Assembly: GCF_947331445.1 (NCBI RefSeq)
Contig: NZ_CAMZOG010000007.1
Coordinates: 32,848-96,847, forward strand
Length of the DNA: 64,000 nucleotides
From: Parendozoicomonas sp. Alg238-R29
GTDB taxonomy: Bacteria > Pseudomonadota > Gammaproteobacteria > Pseudomonadales > Endozoicomonadaceae
Direction of reading: 5' to 3'
Shown: positions 52,471 through 62,823 of the stretch, in pieces
How positions within the stretch are numbered: the first letter of the stretch is position 1
How the letters are laid out: the number at the start of each line of letters is the position of its first letter
Position numbers and translations under genes: made by a program
The notes under the pieces: generated by a model
What the model was told of the DNA's origin: nothing
What the model saw: the letters and a program-made list of their open reading frames with translations, nothing else
Databases searched by the model: none

Positions 52471-52554
52471 AACAAATACCTTGGATCATTGCATGGGTGA
52501 AATAGGCCAAGCTCCGGGAGTATTGCTTACATGACGGTATGATACAGATAAGTA

Positions 52555-52629
52555 TGGCTGGGGTGGCAGGATTCGAACCTGCGCATGACGGGATCAAAAC
52601 CCGTTGCCTTACCGCTTGGCGACACCCCA
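52555..52629 (-). tRNA. tRNA-Gln (anticodon TTG)
   Basis: The minus strand folds as a 75-nt tRNA with encoded CCA. Acceptor arms are TGGGGTG and CACCCCA, the D-arm is GCCAAGCGGTAAGGC, the anticodon stem ACGGG/CCCGT encloses TTTTGAT (anticodon TTG), and the T-arm GCAGG-TTCGAAT-CCTGC follows. A glutamine tRNA just upstream of prs is conserved in related gammaproteobacteria. Confidence 0.97.
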
Positions 52630-52870
52630 TCTATCTTTCACAAAGTAGCGTCTTTACTATTATTATTTCACACCCGAATGCTGGAAGATTACACCGACAC
52701 CCGAGACAACTGCAACCTGCTCTGGCATCTGCACAGCAACCTGCAATTCCAGGAAGACGATCTTGCAGCGATTCGGAAGAGTCCGTCTCCCGAGGCGGCG
52801 CTACTCTACTGTTCACGTCCTCTTCTGTCAAATCCAAAAGACCGTAACATCCCCCTGAGCATAACAAAAT

Positions 52871-53536
52871 CTAGCTGTTCAAAGACCATTCACGGATAGA
52901 AAAAATCACCCTGACACCGTCCCGCTCTGCTTTGATCTTTTCAGGCAACCGAACGCCCTTCACATTGCGATAACTGCCATAAACCACTCGCCAACCATTC
53001 TGTTGCAACTCAGCAAGATAGCCTTGGGCATTCAGAACCCGCACATAGCCCTCTCCGGGAGCAGGAATTCCCCTTAGCCAGTAGTCCAGTGAAGAGAAAG
53101 GTAGAATCCATCCGGTCTGTCGATAAAGAAGCTCTTCTGCAGATGTTGCCGTTACCGGATCCTGTCCCGGCACATCGAGAGTAATTTTCCGGGAGCTACC
53201 AACTTCCCCCTGCCCCTCAAGTCGGGCAAGTGTCTGCCCAAGAGGACCAGACATATAAATTGAAAAAGCCGCGGGGGAACGATCCCAACGAATAGTCACA
53301 GCCCCCGACTGTTCCTTGGTAACAACTCCTGCTCGACCACGAACTTCCCACCGGGTTATGGCTTTGGCTCTTGCATGGTTACTCTGCCAGGCTTGCTGTA
53401 ATGCCTCATCAGAGAGAACCACCTCAGATTTTGTTGAAGGGCCGCCTGCACAGCCAGAGAGAAACAGTACAAACAAACACACTACCAGCGTGCTGACACG
53501 GTCTGCAGGAAACAGGGATAGACATTCTTTACTCAT
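52871..53536 (-). CDS. lolB: Outer-membrane lipoprotein LolB
   Basis: Receives lipoproteins from LolA and inserts them into the outer membrane. A lipoprotein signal ends LFLSGC (Cys29 from the ATG at 53536). RWEVRGRAGVVTKEQSGAVTIRWDR, FSIYMSGPLGQTLARLEG and the LDYWLRGIPAPGE segment are standard LolB features. A GTG at 53548 gives four extra residues and remains possible; neither start has a strong Shine-Dalgarno. It follows the TPR lipoprotein gene as in Pseudomonas. The gene normally downstream, ispE, is missing: 240 bases separate lolB from tRNA-Gln. Confidence 0.92.
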   Translation of the reverse strand: MSKECLSLFPADRVSTLVVCLFVLFLSGCAGGPSTKSEVVLSDEALQQAWQSNHARAKAITRWEVRGRAGVVTKEQSGAVTIRWDRSPAAFSIYMSGPLGQTLARLEGQGEVGSSRKITLDVPGQDPVTATSAEELLYRQTGWILPFSSLDYWLRGIPAPGEGYVRVLNAQGYLAELQQNGWRVVYGSYRNVKGVRLPEKIKAERDGVRVIFSIREWSLNS

Positions 53537-53560
53537 AATCTTAATCACTAAAGAAGCGTG

Positions 53561-55384
53561 CTACTCCTTCTCGGCTGCTTTCAAACGCTCAATAGTGGAT
53601 TTGAGAACTTCACTGTCTGGCTGGCGCTCAACAGCTGCATCCCATACTTTCATCGCTTCCTCGCGATCTCCACTAACCCACAACACTTCACCTAAATGTG
53701 CTGCAACTTCTGCATCATCAAACAATTCGTAAGCCTTGCGGAGATAGCGAAGAGACTCTTTGTAATTGCCCAGTCGATACTCAACCCATCCCATACTGTC
53801 GATAATGGCAGGGTCTTCCGGCTTCAGTTCATAGGCTCGGGAAACAAGCTTTCTCGCTTCCTGAATCCGATCTGTTCTGTCCGCAAGCGTATAACCCAGC
53901 GCATTCAGCGCCGCGGCATTATCCGGATCTTTTTTAAGGATACGGTTCAGTTCAACTTCCAGACGGGCAAGATCATCCAGCTTTTCTGCCAGCATTGCTC
54001 GAGAGTAAAGCAGGTTCACATTATCAGGAAACTCTTCCAGAGCTTTGTCGTAAACCTTGGCAGCTTCATCATAGCCACGCTGTTCCAGCAACACCTCACC
54101 CTCCATCATATAAAACTGAGGCGCGTAATCGGGATACTGCTCACGAGCATTCTGTAGATCATGTTGAGCCATTTCCCACTGATCGTGGTCGGATAACATA
54201 CGCACCAACGAGGCATAGGCGGGAATAAATTGTTTTCCGGATTTCACCTTCAAGTAGCTTTTACGCCCTTCCCGCCAGTCTTCCATCTGTTCAGCCAATC
54301 GACCCAGATAATAGTTAGCAACATTACCGCGACCAGGGATTTTACTTAACCGATGAAAATACAGGCCAGCCTCTCCCGGCATTCCGTTTTCCATTGCTAC
54401 CAGCGCAACGGACAGCAAAAGTTCAGGGTTTCTGGGTTGCTGTTCCACCAGTATTTCGAACTGTCTCTGAGCCCCGGTCAGATCTCCCTGCTTTACCAGC
54501 TGGCGACCATAGAGAAGCCGTAATCGAGGCGCTTCGGGGAATTTCTTAACGGCAACAGACAGCATGGCAACAGCTTCATCCAGCCGGTCCAGCTCTGCCA
54601 ACAGACGCCCTTTCAAAAGCAGTGACGGCGGTTCTTCACCATGTTCACGGATGGTCTTGTTTATCTGAGCCAGAGCCTGATTCAGTTTCCCTAGCTGGTG
54701 CAATAGCATAGCTCGCCCGATTTCCAGCGTTTGCTCGCTCGGGTATTGCTTCAGCAGGCGGTCATATTCTCCAAGAAGCTGATCTCTAACCTCATCAGTG
54801 GCTCCACCAGCCTGAATGGCAAGAAACATAAATGGTGCTTCAAGGCCTGCAGTCTGAACTTTCTCCAACTGCCCGAGGGCAAGAATCAGTTTGCCTTCCC
54901 AAATCTGCTCAACCGCCTGCGCCCGAATAGCAGCGGGGTTTTCCGGATCAATTCTGACCCAGAGCTGGGAGGCATCCCGTGCTGCCTGTCTGGCATTAAG
55001 GAAAGTTGCAACCTGATAGGCACGTTCGGCCAACCCCGGATCTTCTGTTTTGTGGGCTTGCTGCAGATAATTACCAAGGGTCAGGTCATAACGCTGCTCA
55101 TAAGCTGCCATTTCGGCAACCAGCAGATCATAAAAAGTGTCAGGTTCAAAAGACGCAGGAGGAAGTTCTGCCTTCTCTACTCTATGCTCAACGGCCTTCG
55201 GAGATTTTTCAGGCTGACTACCTGATAATCCTTGCAGGCTATTCGGAATATTCATGCCTGCGCAACCAGCGAGTAACACCGTGGCAGCCACACCCATCAA
55301 CTGGAGAAGCTTACGGCTCAAAAGGTTACGACCCCCTACTTCGTGGAATGGCAACCGGAACGAACCTTGATTAAAAGCAGTCAT
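53561..55384 (-). CDS. Tetratricopeptide-repeat lipoprotein upstream of lolB
   Basis: A lipoprotein signal ends TVLLAGC, followed by more than ten TPR-like helix pairs. Examples are KLNQALAQINKTIREHGEEP, RLDEAVAMLSVAVKKFPEAP, GYDEAAKVYDKALEEFPDNV and NYKESLRYLRKAYELFDDAE. It matches the large TPR protein encoded between hemA and lolB in Pseudomonas (PA4667 type), thought to work at the outer membrane. The start is unclear: ATG at 55384 gives a 40-residue leader, while a TTG at 55321 behind GGGGG gives a compact 19-residue signal peptide. The frame is open to 55456. Confidence 0.85.
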   Translation of the reverse strand: MTAFNQGSFRLPFHEVGGRNLLSRKLLQLMGVAATVLLAGCAGMNIPNSLQGLSGSQPEKSPKAVEHRVEKAELPPASFEPDTFYDLLVAEMAAYEQRYDLTLGNYLQQAHKTEDPGLAERAYQVATFLNARQAARDASQLWVRIDPENPAAIRAQAVEQIWEGKLILALGQLEKVQTAGLEAPFMFLAIQAGGATDEVRDQLLGEYDRLLKQYPSEQTLEIGRAMLLHQLGKLNQALAQINKTIREHGEEPPSLLLKGRLLAELDRLDEAVAMLSVAVKKFPEAPRLRLLYGRQLVKQGDLTGAQRQFEILVEQQPRNPELLLSVALVAMENGMPGEAGLYFHRLSKIPGRGNVANYYLGRLAEQMEDWREGRKSYLKVKSGKQFIPAYASLVRMLSDHDQWEMAQHDLQNAREQYPDYAPQFYMMEGEVLLEQRGYDEAAKVYDKALEEFPDNVNLLYSRAMLAEKLDDLARLEVELNRILKKDPDNAAALNALGYTLADRTDRIQEARKLVSRAYELKPEDPAIIDSMGWVEYRLGNYKESLRYLRKAYELFDDAEVAAHLGEVLWVSGDREEAMKVWDAAVERQPDSEVLKSTIERLKAAEKE

Positions 55385-55669
55385 GTTGTAATGAATTATT
55401 CTCACATGCATGTGAAGTGTTGGCCTCATAATGACATAAGACTCATGGGAAAACACAGAACAGATTTGCAGTCATCCAATATCCATAGGACAATCCCGTG
55501 CACCTGAATACCTGGCATGGGTATAACAGGCCTGAATGAGCCATACCTCAACAACAAAAGGGAAGGCATAACAGAGTGGGAGCCATAGATTGTGTGTTCC
55601 TATTTATATTAGGTTCTGTTTCCGATGGCGTTATCAGGATCTTTGATATAGCACTCACAATGGTAGATT

Positions 55670-56923
55670 ATGGGATTTCTCGCAGTCGGCATTAACCACC
55701 GGACGGCTCCGGTCAGCCTGAGAGAAACAGTTTCGTTCACTCCAGAACAATTAATTCCAGCACTGCAGGATATCCGGCAGCTTCCGTGTGTAGAGGAGGC
55801 AGCAATTATTTCCACCTGCAACCGTACTGAAATTTATATTCAGGGTACCTCTGAATCCAACTCCATCCTCAAATGGCTTGGAGAGTTTCACCACACCAAC
55901 CCGTTCGAAATCTCAGAACATGCATACAACTACCAGGGAGTAGAAGCCGTTCGTCATATCATGCGTGTGGCATCCGGCCTTGACTCTCTGGTTCTTGGGG
56001 AACCACAGATTCTGGGGCAAATGAAATCCGCCCATGCTGTAGCCCTGGAAGCGGGAAGCATTCATGGCCTTCTCGGACGCATGTTCCAGAACGTGTTTAC
56101 CACAGCAAAACGTGTTCGCACTCATACCACTATTGGTGAGAACCCGGTTTCTGTTGCTTTTGCAGCGGTCAGCCTGGCCCGGCAGATATTCTCAAACCTG
56201 CAACAGAACACAGCACTCCTGATAGGTGCAGGAGAAACCATTGATCTGGTAGCACAGCACCTGAAAGAACAAGGTGTAGGCAAGATCATTATTGCCAACC
56301 GGACCCTTGAACGGGCTTTAAGGCTGGCAGACAAGTTTTCCGGTGAGGCGATTCTTCTGGCGGATATTCCCGAATACCTGCATCAGGCAGATATTATTAT
56401 TGCTTCTACGGCCAGTCAGTTACCAATACTTGGCAAAGGGGCTGTTGAACGCGCTCTGAAAAAGCGCCGCCATGATCCTATGTTTATGGTGGATATCGCT
56501 GTTCCACGGGATATCGAACCTGAAGTCGGCAGACTGGCAGATATTTACCTGTACACGGTGGATGACCTGCGGGAAGTCATCGAAGACAATGTCCGCAGTC
56601 GCCAGGAAGCGGCTGTAGAAGCAGAAAAACTGGTAATTTCAGGGGCTGATGAGTTTCTGGCCCACATGCGCTCACTGGACTCTGTGGAAGTAGTGCGCTC
56701 TTACCGCTCTCAGGCAGAAAGCATTCAAAGTCAGGAGCTGGCAAAGGCCATGCGACTTCTGGAAAACGGCCGCCCCCCAGAGCAGGTTTTGCAACAACTG
56801 GCCCGAGGTTTGACCAATAAGTTAATTCACGCACCCTGTGTTCAAATGCGCAAAGCTGGCAGCGAAGGCAAGACAGAACGTCTTGACTGGGCCAAAGAGC
56901 TTCTTGAGTTGCCTCACACCTGA
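55670..56923 (+). CDS. hemA: Glutamyl-tRNA reductase, 417 aa
   Basis: First step of C5 tetrapyrrole synthesis: Glu-tRNA to glutamate-1-semialdehyde. The catalytic Cys50 is in [34 protein letters not shown] and the NADPH-binding [20 protein letters not shown] with [11 protein letters not shown] follow, and the C-terminal dimerisation helix ends the protein. It is divergent from the TPR gene and followed by prfA, as in most gammaproteobacteria. The stop codon lies inside the first copy of a 20-bp tandem duplication. Confidence 0.98.
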   Translation: MGFLAVGINHRTAPVSLRETVSFTPEQLIPALQDIRQLPCVEEAAIISTCNRTEIYIQGTSESNSILKWLGEFHHTNPFEISEHAYNYQGVEAVRHIMRVASGLDSLVLGEPQILGQMKSAHAVALEAGSIHGLLGRMFQNVFTTAKRVRTHTTIGENPVSVAFAAVSLARQIFSNLQQNTALLIGAGETIDLVAQHLKEQGVGKIIIANRTLERALRLADKFSGEAILLADIPEYLHQADIIIASTASQLPILGKGAVERALKKRRHDPMFMVDIAVPRDIEPEVGRLADIYLYTVDDLREVIEDNVRSRQEAAVEAEKLVISGADEFLAHMRSLDSVEVVRSYRSQAESIQSQELAKAMRLLENGRPPEQVLQQLARGLTNKLIHAPCVQMRKAGSEGKTERLDWAKELLELPHT

Positions 56924-56960
56924 AAAGAGTATCAACCACCTGAAAAGAGTATCAACCACA
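56917..56960. repeat. 20-bp tandem duplication spanning the hemA stop codon
   Basis: CACCTGAAAAGAGTATCAAC is present twice in a row (56917-56936 and 56937-56956, similarity running a few bases on). The first copy includes the last hemA codons and TGA; the second repeats the TGA in the same frame-independent context. Confidence 0.9.
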
Positions 56961-57132
56961 CAGCAAGTCCCATGTGGTATATTACCGGCCAGATTTAACA
57001 CGCAATTTGACTTGTATGCGAGGAGCCCCCTCGCAAAGCTCTCCATTTACTCTTGATATAACATCAAGGGCAATGGTCTTGAGCCGCTCAGGTTGTTCAC
57101 TCAGGTGTATCACACTTTACAACCAGACCTAT

Positions 57133-58221
57133 ATGAAAGAATCACTGCTAACCAGACTGGATAGTCTGGTTGATCGTTTTGAAGAACTGGGCGCCCTGCT
57201 CAGCGATCCAGCTGTAATTGGAGATCAGGACAAGTTCCGCAAATTCTCCAAAGAGTACTCCGAACTGGAAGCCGTCACTCAGTGCTACCAGAGCTATCGT
57301 CAGACCAAAGACGATCTGGCTGAAGCGAAAAGCATGCTCAGCGAAGATGACGCTGAAATGAAAGAGCTGGCTGAAGAAGAGATGAAAGATGCCAGTGCCC
57401 GCCTGGAAACCCAGGAACAGGAACTTCAGATACTGCTTCTGCCAAAAGATCCTGACGACGCTAACAACGTTTTCCTTGAAATTCGTGCCGGTACCGGTGG
57501 TGATGAAGCGGCTATATTTGCCGGTGACCTGTTCCGCATGTACTCCCGCTACGCAGAAGGCTGTCGCTGGAAGATCGAAGTGATTAGCGCCAACGATGGC
57601 GAGCACGGCGGTTATCGGGAAATCATTACCCGGGTTGTGGGTGAAGATGTGTATGCTCGCCTGAAGTTTGAATCTGGTGTGCACCGGGTACAGCGTGTTC
57701 CAGCTACAGAATCTCAGGGCCGTATTCACACTTCCGCTTGCACAGTAGCAATCATGCCTGAGCCAGACGAGCAGGAAGAGATTAATATCCGCAAAGAAGA
57801 TTTGCGTATCGACACCTATCGTTCTTCCGGTGCCGGTGGCCAGCACGTGAACACCACAGATTCCGCGATTCGAATCACCCACCTGCCTACAGGTTTGGTG
57901 GTTGAATGTCAGGATGAACGTTCCCAGCACAAGAACAAAGCCAAAGCCATGGCACTGCTTTCCGCTCGCCTGAAAACAGCTCAGCAGGATGCAGCCGCGA
58001 AAGAAATTTCCGATGCTCGTAAAAGCCTGGTAGGCAGCGGCGACCGCTCAGAACGTATTCGTACTTACAACTACCCACAGGGCCGGGTTACCGACCATCG
58101 TATTAACCTGACCCTCTACAAGCTGTCAGATATTATGGAAGGCGACCTTGCGCCGGTTATCGAACCTCTTATGACTGAACATCAGGCCGAGCAGTTGTCT
58201 GCTCTTTCTCAGGACTCCTGA
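57133..58221 (+). CDS. prfA: Peptide chain release factor 1
   Basis: Terminates translation at UAA and UAG. The start at 57133 ([20 protein letters not shown]) corresponds to the family start; the frame is open further upstream to 56974 but that part is not conserved-looking. The stop-codon recognition segment PAT is in [19 protein letters not shown], and GGQ (235-237) in [17 protein letters not shown] contacts the peptidyl-transferase centre. It overlaps prmC by one base (TGATG), fitting its role as the substrate of PrmC. Confidence 0.97.
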   Translation: MKESLLTRLDSLVDRFEELGALLSDPAVIGDQDKFRKFSKEYSELEAVTQCYQSYRQTKDDLAEAKSMLSEDDAEMKELAEEEMKDASARLETQEQELQILLLPKDPDDANNVFLEIRAGTGGDEAAIFAGDLFRMYSRYAEGCRWKIEVISANDGEHGGYREIITRVVGEDVYARLKFESGVHRVQRVPATESQGRIHTSACTVAIMPEPDEQEEINIRKEDLRIDTYRSSGAGGQHVNTTDSAIRITHLPTGLVVECQDERSQHKNKAKAMALLSARLKTAQQDAAAKEISDARKSLVGSGDRSERIRTYNYPQGRVTDHRINLTLYKLSDIMEGDLAPVIEPLMTEHQAEQLSALSQDS

Positions 58222-59096
58222 TGCCATCCAGCCGTATAGATAATCTGCTGACCAGAGCCAGTGAACTGGCTCTGGTCAGCGATACCGCCCGACTCGACAT
58301 TGAACTGCTGACTTGCCATGTACTGGGCAAGTCCCGCAGCTTTTTGTTTTCTTACCCCGAATACGAACTGACCTCTGAACAAGCTTTGCAGTTTGAAGAA
58401 TTTTTTCAGAAACGGTTGCAGGGGCACCCGATAGCTCATCTTACCGGAACACGAGAATTCTGGAGTCTGGAGTTGCAGGTTGAGCCCAGCACATTGATTC
58501 CACGGCCAGATACAGAATGCCTTATCGAACATGCCCTGGAACTGTTTAGCCATAAGCCTCTTAAAGCACTGGATCTGGGCACCGGAACCGGGGCCATTGC
58601 ATTAGCTCTGGCAAAGGAAAGACCGGGCTGGGCAGTATACGGCTGCGACCGTGTTCCTGAAGCTGTTGCACTGGCACGTAAAAATGCTGCGCACAACAAA
58701 CTGGCACGAGTGCAGTTTTTTGAAAGCAACTGGTTTGCCCAACTGCAAGAACAGACTTTTGACCTGATTGTCAGTAACCCACCTTACATTGTTGATAACG
58801 ATCCACATCTTCAACAGGGTGATGTGCGCTTTGAACCTCTCAGCGCTCTCACATCTGGTGCTGACGGGCTGGATGATATCCGCCATATCAGCAGCCGATC
58901 TCCGCAATGGTTGAACGACAATGGCTGGCTTATGATGGAACATGGTTACCATCAGGGTAAACAGGTCAGGAATATTCTATCGGACAACGGCTTTACCAAT
59001 ATCAGGACAATGCAGGATCTTGCTGGTCACGACCGTATTACCGCGGGGAAAATCAGCAAATCCTCTGGAGAACGACAGAAACACCATGATGAATGA
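58221..59096 (+). CDS. prmC: Release factor glutamine methyltransferase, 291 aa
   Basis: Methylates the Gln of the GGQ motif in RF1/RF2. The SAM-binding LDLGTGTGAIALALAKERPG near 114-133 and the substrate motif IVSNPPYIV near 184-192 identify it. The N-terminal helical domain and the PxPRPDTE-like LIPRPDTECLIEHAL are also present. The stop overlaps the moeB start region (59086-59096), giving a tight prfA-prmC-moeB operon. Confidence 0.96.
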   Translation: MPSSRIDNLLTRASELALVSDTARLDIELLTCHVLGKSRSFLFSYPEYELTSEQALQFEEFFQKRLQGHPIAHLTGTREFWSLELQVEPSTLIPRPDTECLIEHALELFSHKPLKALDLGTGTGAIALALAKERPGWAVYGCDRVPEAVALARKNAAHNKLARVQFFESNWFAQLQEQTFDLIVSNPPYIVDNDPHLQQGDVRFEPLSALTSGADGLDDIRHISSRSPQWLNDNGWLMMEHGYHQGKQVRNILSDNGFTNIRTMQDLAGHDRITAGKISKSSGERQKHHDE

Positions 59097-59829
59097 CGAC
59101 CAGCTGTTACGTTACAGCCGCCAGATCATGCTGCCGGAGTTTGATATTGCCGGGCAGGAAAAACTTTTAGCCGCCAAAGTGTTAATCATTGGCGCTGGCG
59201 GACTGGGATGCCCTGTTGCGCTTTATCTGGCGGCCGCGGGGGTTGGATCACTGACTATTTGTGATTACGACCAAGTCGATCTTAGCAACCTGCAGCGCCA
59301 GATTGCTCATACGACCCGTGACCTGAACAAAGATAAGGTGGTTTCTCTTACTGAAAGCATTCACGCCCTGAACCCAGACACTCACGTAAATGCCATTACC
59401 AAGCAGCTGGAGGGCGAAGAACTGTCAGAGCAGGTCGCCCAGGCGGCAATTGTTATTGAGTGTACTGATAACTTTCCTTCCCGCTTTTTGCTGAACAGAC
59501 TTTGTGTTCAACATCAAAAGCCTTTGGTGTCAGGTGCTGCAACTGGTTTTAACGGGCAGGTTGCTGTTTTTAACAGCTCCCCTGAATGTCCTTGTTATAA
59601 CTGCCTGTACAGTGATGTTGATGAACAGCAGCTGTCCTGCAGCGAGACTGGCATTCTTTCCCCTATTACCGGCGTGATTGGCTCTCTTCAGGCAACTGAG
59701 GCCATCAAGATGATTACTGGTATCGGTAAGCCCCTGTCCGGAAAGCTGATGATTTTTGATGGCCTGTCTATGGACGTTCACACCATGGGACTGGCCAAAG
59801 ACCCTGAGTGTAAAATTTGTTCTCTATAA
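59089..59829 (+). CDS. moeB: Molybdopterin-synthase adenylyltransferase (MoeB/ThiF family)
   Basis: E1-like enzyme that adenylates the C-terminal Gly of MoaD (or ThiS). It begins MNDDQLLRYSRQIMLPEFDI and contains the ATP-binding VLIIGAGGLGCPVALYLAAAGVG, the DLSNLQRQIAHTT Arg-finger region, and NFPSRFLLN. Two CxxC pairs for zinc are present (CPCYNC-type near 172-177 and CKIC at the end), together with LSCSETGILSPITGVIGSLQATEAIK. ATG at 59086 is equally possible. Position after prmC is the usual hemA-prfA-prmC-moeB order. Confidence 0.93.
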   Translation: MNDDQLLRYSRQIMLPEFDIAGQEKLLAAKVLIIGAGGLGCPVALYLAAAGVGSLTICDYDQVDLSNLQRQIAHTTRDLNKDKVVSLTESIHALNPDTHVNAITKQLEGEELSEQVAQAAIVIECTDNFPSRFLLNRLCVQHQKPLVSGAATGFNGQVAVFNSSPECPCYNCLYSDVDEQQLSCSETGILSPITGVIGSLQATEAIKMITGIGKPLSGKLMIFDGLSMDVHTMGLAKDPECKICSL

Positions 59830-59838
59830 GAACCTGCC

Positions 59839-59860
59839 GGAGAAGGGGACGCCCTTCTCC
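59839..59860 (+). terminator. Hairpin after moeB
   Basis: GGAGAAGGG (59839-59847), GACG tetraloop, CCCTTCTCC (59852-59860), nine bases past the moeB stop. A very stable stem, but with a poor T-tract (ACTTCTG). Confidence 0.6.
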
Positions 59861-60025
59861 ACTTCTGAATCAAAGCCCTGATAAAGCGTCAAAAACTGGT
59901 TACTCATATTTGGCACCCACCTTCTCAGTTTTCAGAAAAACCATCAAAAACTCAAACTGACAACAGGACAGCATTGCTAAGGTTTATAGAAGGAATTCTT
60001 TAAACGATTTGGGCATGGAACCCCT

Positions 60026-62659
60026 ATGGCTCCAGACACCTGGGACTACCTGATTCTCTTTATTTCTCTAGGTCTGCTGATGCTTATGCAGGCTGGTTTC
60101 CTATGTCTGGAAAGTGGCCTGGTTCGCTCAAAGAACAACATCAACGTTGCCGCTAAAAACCTGATGGATATGGTGCTGGCCATCCTGTTGTTCTGGCTGG
60201 TTGGTTACAACATGATGTTTGGTGAGTCTGAAAACTCTTTTGTCGGCCAGTTTTCGTCTTTCGATTTTGACCCCGAAGATACCTTCCATCCGCTGTTCTT
60301 TATGTTTCAGGCCATGTTTGCAGCCACTGCAGGAAGTATTGTCTCTGGAGCGATAGCTGAACGCTGCAAGCTATTTGCCTATGTTTTGATAATTGTTATG
60401 ACCTGCGGGCTGGTTTACCCCATAGCGGGACACTGGTCCTGGGGCGGAAGTTACACCGGCATATCCAGTGGCTGGCTGGAAAACATGGGCTTCATCGACT
60501 TTGCCGGCTCCACCATTGTTCACATTACTGGTGGCAGCATTGCGCTGGCAGCTGTTCTGATAATTGGAGCACGTAAAGGCCGATACACCCCCGGCCATGA
60601 AAATGCCTTCCAGGGGCAAAATTTGATGATGTCCGTTGTTGGCATCTTGTTGCTATGGTGCGGCTGGATGGGTTTCAACGGAGGCAGCAGCCTGTTTGCC
60701 AAGGAGCAACTTCCTACAATTCTTTTCAACACAGCCATAGGTGGGGCTGCAGGCAGCTTTGGTGCCATGGTTTACAGTCTCATTTCCCGCCGAAATATCG
60801 ACATTCTTTTACTCAGCAATGGCGTATTAGCAGGGCTGGTCAGTATTACCGCGGGCTGTAATATTTATGCACCTGCAGATGCTGTCATTGTTGGTTTAAC
60901 TGGGGGGATCATTGCCTCTCTTGGCAGAGCAATTCTGGACTGGTTCAGGATTGACGACGCAGTAAGCGCTGTGCCTGTTCACCTCCTGGCTGGAATCTGG
61001 GGAACACTCGCCGTCGCACTATTTGGTGAAACTATGATGTTCCCCAGAAACTTCTCCCGCATGGAGCTTCTGGAAGTCCAGTTTTACGGAGCCATGGCGA
61101 CAATGACCTGGGCCTTTGGCGTTGGCTTTATCTGTCTCTGGACGATCAACAGATTCTGGTCACTTCGAGTTTCTCCGGAAGATGAACAACGCGGGCTGAA
61201 CATCGCCGAACATGGAGCTAGAACCGAACTCTATGATTTGCTGGTTGATATGAAGCAGCAGGAAGTCAGCAAGGACTTTACCAAAACCGTGAGAGTTGAA
61301 CCATTTACCGATATTGGCCAAGTCGCCACCCAGTACAATCAGGTAGCCGAACAATTCAACTCATCACAAAGTGCACTAAAAGACACCATTAACAATCTGG
61401 AAGATACCCAGAAGCGCCTGGATTCAGCCCGTCAGAAAGCAGAGACAGCCAATCGCCATAAAAGCGAATTCCTGGCCAATATGAGCCATGAGATTCGAAC
61501 ACCTATAAACGGTATTATTGGTATGTCTGAGCTTCTTTTACAGGAAGAACAATCCAAAACCCGCCACCATTATCTGGACATTATTCACTCTTCCGCCACC
61601 AGCCTGGTTGATATCATCAACGATATTCTGGATTACTCAAAGATTGAGGCTGGGCAGCTGACACTGGAAGAGACCAGCTTTAGCCTCAACAACCTGATGC
61701 ACCAGTGTGAAAATATTTTTGCTCTTCGGGCAGAGCAAAAAGGGTTGGATTTCCGATTAGAAGTCGACGATGGAATTACTGGTCAGCAGAAAGGTGATCC
61801 AACTCGACTCAGACAGATTATCGTAAACCTGCTTGGCAACGCATTTAAATTCACAGAGAAAGGCAGCATTGTTCTTTCTGTAAAAACTGCTGGTCATACA
61901 GAGAAAGATAATTCCAGTTTGCTGACATTCAGCGTTAAAGATTCCGGAATAGGCCTGACCGAAACCCAGCAACAACATATCTTTCAGGCCTTCCGACAAG
62001 CCGATAACTCTACAACCAGAAAGTATGGAGGCACCGGGCTTGGATTAAGCATATCCCGTCGCCTAACCACTTTGATGGGCGGACAACTCTCTGTGAAAAG
62101 TGTTCACGGTGAAGGAGCAGAATTTCTGTTCACTATTCCCATGGAAACTGTTGATAATTCCGATAAAAATACGACAGATACCAAAGAAGCATACAAAGCC
62201 GCACACCAAACCCAACTCACACCATCCAAAAAAGTTCACGCAACCTGTTCAAGCCTTGAAAGCCTGAAGGTACTGGTCGCCGAAGACAACAAAGTAAACC
62301 AGCTGGTGATCCGCAAATACCTGCAAAAACTGGGCATCACTGCCAAGCTGGTAGAAAACGGTAAGTTGGCTCTGGAATGGTGGAAAGACAATGATATCGA
62401 CTTAATTCTGATGGATTGTGAAATGCCGGAAATGGATGGCCTGACCGCAACCAAAGCCATTCGTGAAGAGCAGCAATCCCGCACAGACTCATCAACAATG
62501 ATTATTGGATTAAGCGCCCACGCCATGAAAGAACATATCGACAGTGCTTTCGCTGTTGGTATGGATGACTACCTCACTAAACCCCTCACCCTTGAGCAAC
62601 TTCAGGATTGTTTAACGAAGCATTTCCGTCCTGACTCAGAACAACAGCAAACGTCCTAA
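60026..62659 (+). CDS. Ammonium transporter fused to a hybrid histidine kinase (Amt-HisKA-HATPase-REC), 877 aa
   Basis: Residues 1-375 are an Amt/Rh channel with the two pore histidines in [10 protein letters not shown] (His166) and [13 protein letters not shown] (His319), and about 11 helices. Residues 376-480 form a signalling helix and coiled coil ([20 protein letters not shown]). The kinase core follows: HisKA with His488 in [15 protein letters not shown], HATPase with [13 protein letters not shown] (N-box), DSGIGL and [15 protein letters not shown]-terminal receiver domain has [14 protein letters not shown], phospho-acceptor Asp797 in [13 protein letters not shown], and the conserved Lys in YLTKPLT. 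Transport or binding of ammonium probably drives phosphorylation. No output domain or response regulator gene is adjacent, so a separate phosphotransfer partner is expected. Confidence 0.93.
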   Translation: MAPDTWDYLILFISLGLLMLMQAGFLCLESGLVRSKNNINVAAKNLMDMVLAILLFWLVGYNMMFGESENSFVGQFSSFDFDPEDTFHPLFFMFQAMFAATAGSIVSGAIAERCKLFAYVLIIVMTCGLVYPIAGHWSWGGSYTGISSGWLENMGFIDFAGSTIVHITGGSIALAAVLIIGARKGRYTPGHENAFQGQNLMMSVVGILLLWCGWMGFNGGSSLFAKEQLPTILFNTAIGGAAGSFGAMVYSLISRRNIDILLLSNGVLAGLVSITAGCNIYAPADAVIVGLTGGIIASLGRAILDWFRIDDAVSAVPVHLLAGIWGTLAVALFGETMMFPRNFSRMELLEVQFYGAMATMTWAFGVGFICLWTINRFWSLRVSPEDEQRGLNIAEHGARTELYDLLVDMKQQEVSKDFTKTVRVEPFTDIGQVATQYNQVAEQFNSSQSALKDTINNLEDTQKRLDSARQKAETANRHKSEFLANMSHEIRTPINGIIGMSELLLQEEQSKTRHHYLDIIHSSATSLVDIINDILDYSKIEAGQLTLEETSFSLNNLMHQCENIFALRAEQKGLDFRLEVDDGITGQQKGDPTRLRQIIVNLLGNAFKFTEKGSIVLSVKTAGHTEKDNSSLLTFSVKDSGIGLTETQQQHIFQAFRQADNSTTRKYGGTGLGLSISRRLTTLMGGQLSVKSVHGEGAEFLFTIPMETVDNSDKNTTDTKEAYKAAHQTQLTPSKKVHATCSSLESLKVLVAEDNKVNQLVIRKYLQKLGITAKLVENGKLALEWWKDNDIDLILMDCEMPEMDGLTATKAIREEQQSRTDSSTMIIGLSAHAMKEHIDSAFAVGMDDYLTKPLTLEQLQDCLTKHFRPDSEQQQTS

Positions 62660-62676
62660 GCACCACCTTCGTCGAA

Positions 62677-62751
62677 GCAATCTCAGCTAAAGCAATCTCA
62701 GCTAAAGCAATTTCAGCTAAAGCAATCTCAGCTAAAGCAATCTCAGCTAAA
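62677..62751. repeat. 15-bp tandem repeat, five copies
   Basis: GCAATCTCAGCTAAA is repeated five times (62677-62751); the third copy has one change (T for C at the sixth base). It starts 18 bases after the kinase stop and ends about 70 bases before puuE. A sixth, decayed copy (GCAACCTTTGCC) follows. Units of 15 bp keep any reading frame. Confidence 0.95.
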
Positions 62752-62823
62752 GCAACCTTTGCCAGAGTAGGCTTTATCACCTATATCTTGTGCGCTACCA
62801 GCCAAGAGCACCATTGAACGTCG

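Noticed and set aside
52631..52867. Minus-strand frame as an ispE remnant
   Set aside because: The translation is Cys/Arg-rich and shows no IspE motifs such as the ATP-binding GLGGGSSNAA.
52678..52899. Plus-strand small protein starting MLEDYTDTRDNC between tRNA-Gln and lolB
   Set aside because: No ribosome binding site, it overlaps the 3' end of lolB, and no family is recognised. It is reported here only because the expected ispE is absent.
57148..57930. 260-codon minus-strand frame inside prfA
   Set aside because: Antisense shadow of prfA, whose GGQ and PAT motifs are intact on the plus strand.
62677..62751. CRISPR array
   Set aside because: The units are contiguous 15-mers without spacers and no cas genes are present; this is a simple tandem repeat.
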